Source of the DNA: Owenia fusiformis
Lineage: Eukaryota; Annelida; Polychaeta; Sabellida; Oweniidae
DNA length: 64,000 nt
Direction: 5' to 3'
Assembly: GCA_903813345.2 (NCBI GenBank)
Contig: CAIIXF020000010.1
Span: forward strand, 15,759,181-15,823,180
Both the position numbers and the translations under genes were made by a program. The notes beneath the pieces were generated by a model, which saw nothing but the letters and a program-made list of their open reading frames with translations, had not been told where the DNA came from and did not search any database. This document shows positions 58,076 to 64,000 of the stretch, piece after piece. How positions within the stretch are numbered: position 1 is the first letter of the stretch; every line of letters starts with the position of its first letter.

Positions 58076-59922
58076 ATAAACACGCGGTACTAACTTACCG
58101 GGGCGTATCGAAACCAAAACGCCCCGCAAAACCGTTAATTTGAATTTCAAACCTACCCTTTCTTTGGAAAATCAATGATTGTGAGTCTCATAGTACATAT
58201 GACGTGCACGGACCTGGGGACAATTCGGGAAATACGGGCTAATCTCAGCTTTAAGCGTTAATATCTGCCTTATTTAAAAAGCTAACTATGTGTATTATAT
58301 ATCATTTTGAAGTATTTTTTATTCGCATTTCACTGAAATTATTTTTCCTTGAAAAGTATGATGGGATGTACCATCTTTTTTAAGTTAAATGTACTCCGAC
58401 ATCGTCAGATACGCTGTAAGGCGTAACATTTCACGCTTACACGGTTCGTTGAAATCGGAATAACTTTTGAAATACTGATCAGAATTTTACTAAAATTTCA
58501 CATTTTATTCATTGAAACATGTGCTTTTATGACGTCACAATTGCCTAGCGGCTACAGTTCAAATCGTCTTATATGAACGCTTTTAAGATTTTCAAAATTG
58601 TGTAAGGTTTTGAAGGCGAAGGAGACAAGCAATAAGTTTACCTTTATTTAACCTTCTCATCTAGGTCTGATTTCAAAAAAAATTTAACTGCACAATATTG
58701 TCATGGCGGAATTTACAAAACAATAACCGATTTCTTTATTTTTCAAATAATAAGAGAATAAGAGTTGCTTTTAGAGACTTGAAAAAATGTAACGCATCGA
58801 TTTTTTACCACAAATCCCATACATATCAATTTTTTACTAACGCCCCGAGTGGATTTTCTGACCGTTTTCCAAAAATCAAAAACATTTTAGAAATATTGTC
58901 CTCGAGATCTTCTTGCTCTGTGAATTTCACCAGAATTGAATAAGAATAAAGCATCTTATTTTTAGGTTGACTAAACTTGACAAAATGTAACGCTTGTCGT
59001 TTTTGACGTTATAATGCTGATTGCGCCCTGTACTGCCCATTGTATTGTTTTGTATTTTGACGCCATAATGTTACTCTAATTGTCCCCTGTTTCGTGCGAC
59101 GTGTAACACCGTTTTTCTTCAAACTTGATCCATTAAAACCTTCACAGAAATACCTTTCACTCGAGACATTGCTTTTGTGTACAGAGTCACTCGTTTTAGC
59201 GGTGTTTTGGTCCCCAGATGTGAGAAGATGCAAATCTTCAGAGATTTCAACGAAAAGCCTCGATATATCGCCAGTTCTTTTATTATTCGCCCCTATATTT
59301 TGCACAAGGACTCCCGTTACAACCCTCCATCTCTGCATCAACATATTTATTACATTAAACGCACCAATTTCCAAAAGTCCTACGCATCTGTTCGAAATTG
59401 ATCAAAACGCCTCGTTCTCTTCCAAAACGCCCCGTTGGATCTATACACAATATCTAGATACACGTTTGTAGTCATAGACTCTGCGGGGCGTTTTGGAAGA
59501 CAACGGGGCGTTTTGGTCAATTTCGAAAAGTTGTGTAGGACTTTTCAAAATTGCTGCGTTTCATGTAATAAATATGTTGATGTAGCGATGGAAGGTTGTA
59601 ATGGGATTCCTTGCGCAGAATAGGGGGGGGAGTGATAGAAAAACTGACGAGATATCAAGGATTGTGTTGAAATCTCTCAGGATTTGCAACTTCTCACTAA
59701 CTTCTCCCGCTAAAACGAGGGACTTTGTATACAAAGGCAATGTCTCGAATGAAAGGTATTTCTATGAAGATTTTAATGGAACAAGTTTGAAGAAAAACAG
59801 TGTAGTGTGAGACTCACAATTATTGATTTTCCAAAGACAGGGTAGATTTGAAATTCAAATTAACGGTTTTGCGGGGCATTTTGGTTTCGATACGCCCCGG
59901 TGAGTTAGTACCGCGTGTTTAT
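58076..59922. mobile_element. Foldback element with CGGGGCGT-rich arms
   Basis: The left terminal block ATAAACACGCGGTACTAACT and on (58076-58189) is matched by the inverted 59809-59922. A second pair (59104-59435 against 59440-59808) completes a near-continuous palindrome centred near 59438. The motif GGGGCGTTTTGG recurs in both arms. The left arm is interrupted by the insertion described next. Overlapping short frames are artefacts of the palindrome. Confidence 0.8.
58190..59103. mobile_element. Nested element inserted in the foldback's left arm
   Basis: Absent from the matching point of the right arm (GTGAGTCTCACACTACA), so it is a later insertion. Its ends are imperfect inverted repeats: GACGTGCACGGACCTGGGGA at the left and TCCCCTGTTTCGTGCGACGT at the right. 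No transposase seen. Confidence 0.6.
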
Positions 59923-60045
59923 ATTGAAAATGGCATACTAGTACATTATGTGTAAAAAAGCAGTATATGTGGAGTACGCATAATCAGTGCATGTCACAAA
60001 CGCATTCGACGTAATTATTTATAATACTTCTCCATTATAATTTAG

Positions 60046-61577
60046 ATGATGACTGTTCTTATGGTGATTTCTTGTTGGTACGACACAATGACCACACGAA
60101 CGATAGGGACATATCGATTCGGCCAGGCTGTCAGAATCTTCATTTCGGAATACTGAAGCAGCACCTTCAGCAATCCTTAGAGCGATGCTTCATCTTGGCT
60201 TGTAAGGTAAACGCCAACGTTGTATATTACGATCCAAAGAGAGAATGTGCTGTCTATCGATGTGAACTAGATCCCACCGAACTTGAATGGGCGTACAACT
60301 GGGCATATAAAGTCGCCAGTTATTCGGGGAAAACATATGCGCGACCACTTAAAAATGCACAGTCATGTTATAATTCATACTTTATGAACAGAACGTGGTT
60401 GCGAAATGTACAAGCAATATGTTTCCAGATTTCGACTGCGATTGTTGAGAACTTAGAACAATGCAAAAAGAAGTCATGTAATGATAAAGCTAATGTCTTC
60501 AATTTGGTCCATAGATCTAATGGAATATATTGTGAAACACAACACTGTCAGTGGAATATTACATCAGAAGATTATGCATTCAACTTTATGTCAAACAAAT
60601 ATATCCGTTCAGAAGTATATAGTCTTTCCCATAAAATTAGACCTTGCTTGAGTTTGCACCAAACCAAACCAGTTGGGTTTCCAGTAAGTGTACCGCAACA
60701 GTGTGGTAATCCGGGATACATTAAAAAGCACCTGTTACATTCGACAGATCAAGAAATGCTTAACGTCTTCTGTGAGTCGGGATCGAATACATTTATATAT
60801 CACGAAAACGAAAAAACATACATTGCTTATAAGTGTAATAGCAACCACGAAGGAACAAATTGGCAGTTCTATGACAATAATTGCTATGACGACAAAGCTT
60901 TAACAAAATGGTGGATCGTCCCTTATCCCGGTACCCCAAACTGCCATTCGAATATATTTACACAAGTGCGAATGAGGGCATCTTGTCAGATGTCCAGTTG
61001 TGACTCGGATGGTTTTGAAAAGGTTTACTCTGCCAGAGATTTACGACAATGTATGTTGTATGCATGTGAGAAGGGGTACAATGTCATCAACTTTTTCAGT
61101 AACGACGACTTTGTTGATTGTGAGTTGAGACATTGTAGTAAGTCTAAAAATGGTTCCTATGACTTAAGATATGGAAAAATGAGTGGGACATATGGATATG
61201 ATGTATACGCATTGCTACCTGATAACAGCATCTTAAACAAAACTGTTAATCAAATAGAAAACAAAACATCTGTGCCTGTGCCTGATTCCCCTAAGAACTA
61301 TATAATCATTGCATTGGGCATATTTTCATCAATTTTAACTATTGCTTTAGCTATCATTTGTTTATATTTGAGATGTCCACATATTTTTAAGAAAAGAACA
61401 ACACAACCCCAATCCAATATTGAAAACGCCGGTGTAAGATATGTAGTGCACACGTTTAAGAACAATAGGACAGACGATTACAAAGCAGCCTCTCCCGAAG
61501 AAGTTACTCATTTGATGCCTTCTTGGGAAGGTCGTAGGCCAAAGGTATTTTTACGACGAACTTCAGCGCCTGTGTGA
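60046..61577 (+). CDS. Gene B, terminal exon: MANSC/PAN-like cysteine-rich membrane protein
   Basis: The exon starts after the acceptor TTATAATTTAG, phase 1 exactly like gene A exon 2, and is open for 510 codons to a TGA at 61575. Aligned residues start DDCSYGDFLLVRHND against gene A's GDVCPTGDYVLVRHND. The same four cysteine repeats follow (CFILACK...CAVYRC; CKKKSC...CETQHC; FCESGSNTF...CNSNHEG; CMLYACEKGYNVINFF...CELRHC), then a helix (about 61297-61368) and a cytoplasmic tail of about 68 aa, longer than in gene A and Arg-rich. The signal peptide must come from an upstream exon: either unseen, or via the SUEL-like exon at 53589, whose phase fits. AATAAA follows at 62073. Function is unknown; the predicted location is the cell surface. 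Confidence 0.82.
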
Positions 61578-61943
61578 ACGTTTTCGTTCGGGTACAATGT
61601 CATCTTTTTTAATAACAACAATTTTGTTGATTGCGATTTGAGAAATTGTAGAAACTCTAAAGATGGAGATTATGACCTTGAATACGAGAAAATGGGTGGG
61701 ACATATAATATGGCAATGAAGTCTATGCATTGGAACCTGACTAAAACATCATATGATATCACTGACAATCCAACAACGATTTCATCCATTATTGAATTGA
61801 AGCAAATCAAGTATCAAAGATGGAATATTGTATTGGGGACTTCGCTTGGAATAATCATATTATTAATTCTGTCCTATAGACGGTGTAAAGTTCTTAGAAG
61901 GAAAGTACAAAGAAGAAAGAATTTTTCGAACCTGTTTCTGTAA
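61578..61943 (+). pseudogene. Truncated third copy (last Cys repeat plus membrane helix)
   Basis: Immediately after the gene B stop, and in the same frame, 122 codons read GYNVIFFNNNNFVDCDLRNC..., then a linker with ITDNPTTI, a hydrophobic helix (IVLGTSLGIIILLILSY) and a basic tail to a stop at 61943. It lacks a start, the first half of repeat 4 and everything upstream. The ITDNPTTI linker matches gene A, not gene B, so it derives from a gene A-like paralogue. It may simply be transcribed as part of the gene B 3' UTR. Confidence 0.7.
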
Positions 61944-62072
61944 AGGATTTAGAAGATCAACAATGCGGGGTAAGCAATTTAAAAACTTATCGTAATTTGT
62001 TGACTGATGATCAAGTCTCTCATTTGGACTGGCACTGTAGGAACAGCCAATTGCTAGATTGGAGCTTCAGTT

Positions 62073-62078
62073 AATAAA
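62073..62078 (+). promoter_or_regulatory. Candidate poly(A) signal for gene B
   Basis: First AATAAA after the gene B stop (496 nt downstream); if used, the truncated third copy lies within the 3' UTR. Confidence 0.35.
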
Positions 62079-63281
62079 TGCATCATCTGAAATGTTATGG
62101 ATGCTTTTTGCATCCATGCTTATTTAAGGAACTAGTTGCCGATAAATAATGTAGGTTACATAAATGTGACTTTGTTTATTTGGAATTATGCAGTCATTGT
62201 AAGTGAAAATCAATGTTGATTGTAATATCTTGTATGAGGGTATAGAGGGGAATTAATAATTGAGTGTAAGAAATTATTTTGAATTATGGGTGTACTGTAA
62301 CAGCCCTTGTTACTTTTATTATTTATAGCCTCTTTCAATAATTACAAATATTTTTTAAGGATCATTAATTGCATTTTAGTTTATTTTGTAAGATTTAGAA
62401 AGTTCACTTTTACTTTTATAACTTTTGAATTTGGTGGCAAAACTATTCCCTTGGAGAATAGTCTGTAGACCCTCTAGATCCAATAGCTATAAGGTCAAGG
62501 TCTTAGTCTCTTAGTAGCCAATTAGAATACTGGAATTTAGGGGTTTGGCCAGGATAATAAGATGAAGGAAAAGATAGAAAATTAATTGTGCTGTTAAATT
62601 GTCTAAAATGGTGGACTCAAAGTCCAGTTAGGATAGTTATTTAATAAGGATACACATTTGCATAACGCTAGTAAGGATATTTTATTAGGGTAAGATTATT
62701 TTGATGTGAAGGATATTTTCAGATTCAGCAGCTTATGTTAGACATATGATTTTCTACCTGTAACTAGATAGGGTTCAATCTGCCATTCAATTTCTGTTTC
62801 TTTTATATATATAGACACAACTTTTTGAGTATTATTTTAGGATCTGTATAGCAGCTCTATTTAATTGCTCAAGAAATTTGAGTTATGATTAGTATTTGAA
62901 GTGCAACAGGCATTGTTACTTTTGAGCCTGATTTGAACATAGTTGAAGATAGACGGCATGACAGATTGTTTTGATTTAGTAAGGTTAGTTAAGATTGAAA
63001 ACTGCATCATTGTTATAATATTCTAGGTAGTATCTTGCTTGTGTAAGGAAAGATGCACATGTACTTTTAACTAGATATTTGAAGATAAGTGGCAGAGTAT
63101 TCTGTTGTTATTATTTGCGAGGCATTCACATGTAGAGAGTGTTTGCATATATATATAAGGTCAAGTTTTTAATAAGATTGACAACTGTTTTTGAAGATTG
63201 AAGTGTCTTATTTGAAACAACATGTCTGATACAATTCTGTAGACATTATTTTAAATATTCATCATTGGGGGGGGGGATGTA
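62079..63281. other. Intergenic, nothing recognised
   Basis: AT-rich, T-heavy sequence. A loose duplication 'ACAG.C.TTGTTACTTTT' occurs near 62298 and 62907. Confidence 0.4.
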
Positions 63282-63425
63282 CAGGGATATTGTATATCGT
63301 ATAAGAGGGTGAAAATTTATTGTATATTGTATAAGAGGGGGCAAAATTTATCGTATATGGTATAAGAGGTGTAAAAAATATGGCATATGGTATAATAGGT
63401 AATATATGGTATATGGTATCTAGAA
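63282..63425. repeat. ~33-bp tandem repeat, about four units
   Basis: Units have the form GTATATCGTATAAGAGGGTG plus AAAATTTATT, becoming more degenerate toward the right, where TATGGTATATGGTAT predominates. A G run precedes the array. Confidence 0.75.
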
Positions 63426-64000
63426 TTAAAGAAGGCTAATTATGAAGAAATGTTACCCTAAAGTTCCCCAAATGTGCCAACTCTCTTACTGTAACCGTGT
63501 TGGAAAAACATGGAAAAGTAGTCTCTCTAATTAGTTCCACATTCCAGGTCAATCAATACTATAAGTTTAGAGAAAATCACTCTCAAACTAAGAATTTTGT
63601 GCCCTTTTCATTCAAATTTTCACAGGAGGTGTTAATTACAGTCCCGAATAAGAATCACGTCTGGTGATCAGAAGAAATGAACGGAGGGGGAGTAATTGAT
63701 TTTCGGTAGAAAATTCAAAAAATCTTGAAGATTTATTTTTTCAAGAGAAATTTTACAATTGAATGGCTTAATAAATAGGCGCAGTGGACGAGGAAATATG
63801 TTAGGTCTTCTTGGATTTTTTTGAACTGTGGAGTTCTAAGATAAAAGCATCATGATAAACCATGGCGTCTCATTTCTTCTCAGCCCTGAAAGATGCTATG
63901 AGTATTGGAATGAGATAAAAGATCTATTAAAAGGGTGCAGCGTCGCCAACGTGCAAATGCCAACGTTTTTGCTATAAATCAACCAACAGAGGTCTACACA
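63426..64000. other. Window end, no gene recognised
   Basis: An 18-codon frame starting at an ATG in a good context (CCATGGCG, about 63862) is too short to call. Nothing else is seen. Confidence 0.35.

Noticed and set aside
59009-59471. Overlapping 121- and 125-codon frames on both strands
   Set aside because: They lie across the palindromic foldback element; both-strand openness follows from the inverted structure, and no domain is seen.
63862-63918. 18-codon frame from an ATG in good context (MASHFFSALKD...)
   Set aside because: Too short, no donor site, no recognisable motif at the window edge.

Overview
The window looks like AT-rich nuclear DNA from an invertebrate animal, most plausibly a lophotrochozoan such as a bivalve mollusc. 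The reasons are GT-AG introns, metazoan extracellular domain families (CSPG repeats, LRRNT/LRRCT, a SUEL-lectin-like exon), a low gene density, and layers of nested LINE, mariner, foldback and MITE elements. The species call is inference only. There are no operons, CRISPR arrays or rRNA genes.

Layout. (1) 277-4846 (+): the last three exons of a large CSPG4/NG2-like transmembrane proteoglycan gene; upstream exons lie outside the window. Its 3' side (4847-10053) is repeat-rich. (2) 10054-11824 (-): a complete two-coding-exon LRR transmembrane receptor gene (521 aa). (3) 14821-17186 (+): a complete two-exon gene (495 aa) for a cysteine-rich type I membrane protein with four MANSC/PAN-like cysteine repeats ('gene A'). 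(4) 17187-25100: MITEs, inverted repeats and a possible small exon. (5) About 25900-40195 (+): a degraded LINE. Its reverse transcriptase is split by an 8,918-bp foldback element (29074-37991) that has 1.53-kb near-identical arms, a 4-bp GATC duplication and several nested elements. (6) 40200-53000: further repeats, including a GCGCGC-rich element, a hammerhead-like Penelope trace, a complex inverted array, a mariner with long terminal inverted repeats, and a second LINE RT fragment. (7) 53589-61943 (+): a SUEL-lectin-like exon; after 6 kb of transposons, the large terminal exon of 'gene B', a paralogue of gene A; directly after its stop, a truncated third copy. (8) 61944-64000: gene B 3' region, with simple repeats and no recognised gene.

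How the genes relate: all four confident gene products are predicted cell-surface or secreted-pathway proteins with large ectodomains. Genes A and B are paralogues in the same orientation, 45 kb apart. They share a 102-nt tract with only two synonymous differences inside otherwise diverged sequence, which suggests recent gene conversion. The rest of the window is mostly transposon strata. All exon joins given here were checked for GT/AG borders and reading phase by eye only; no transcript data or database search was available.
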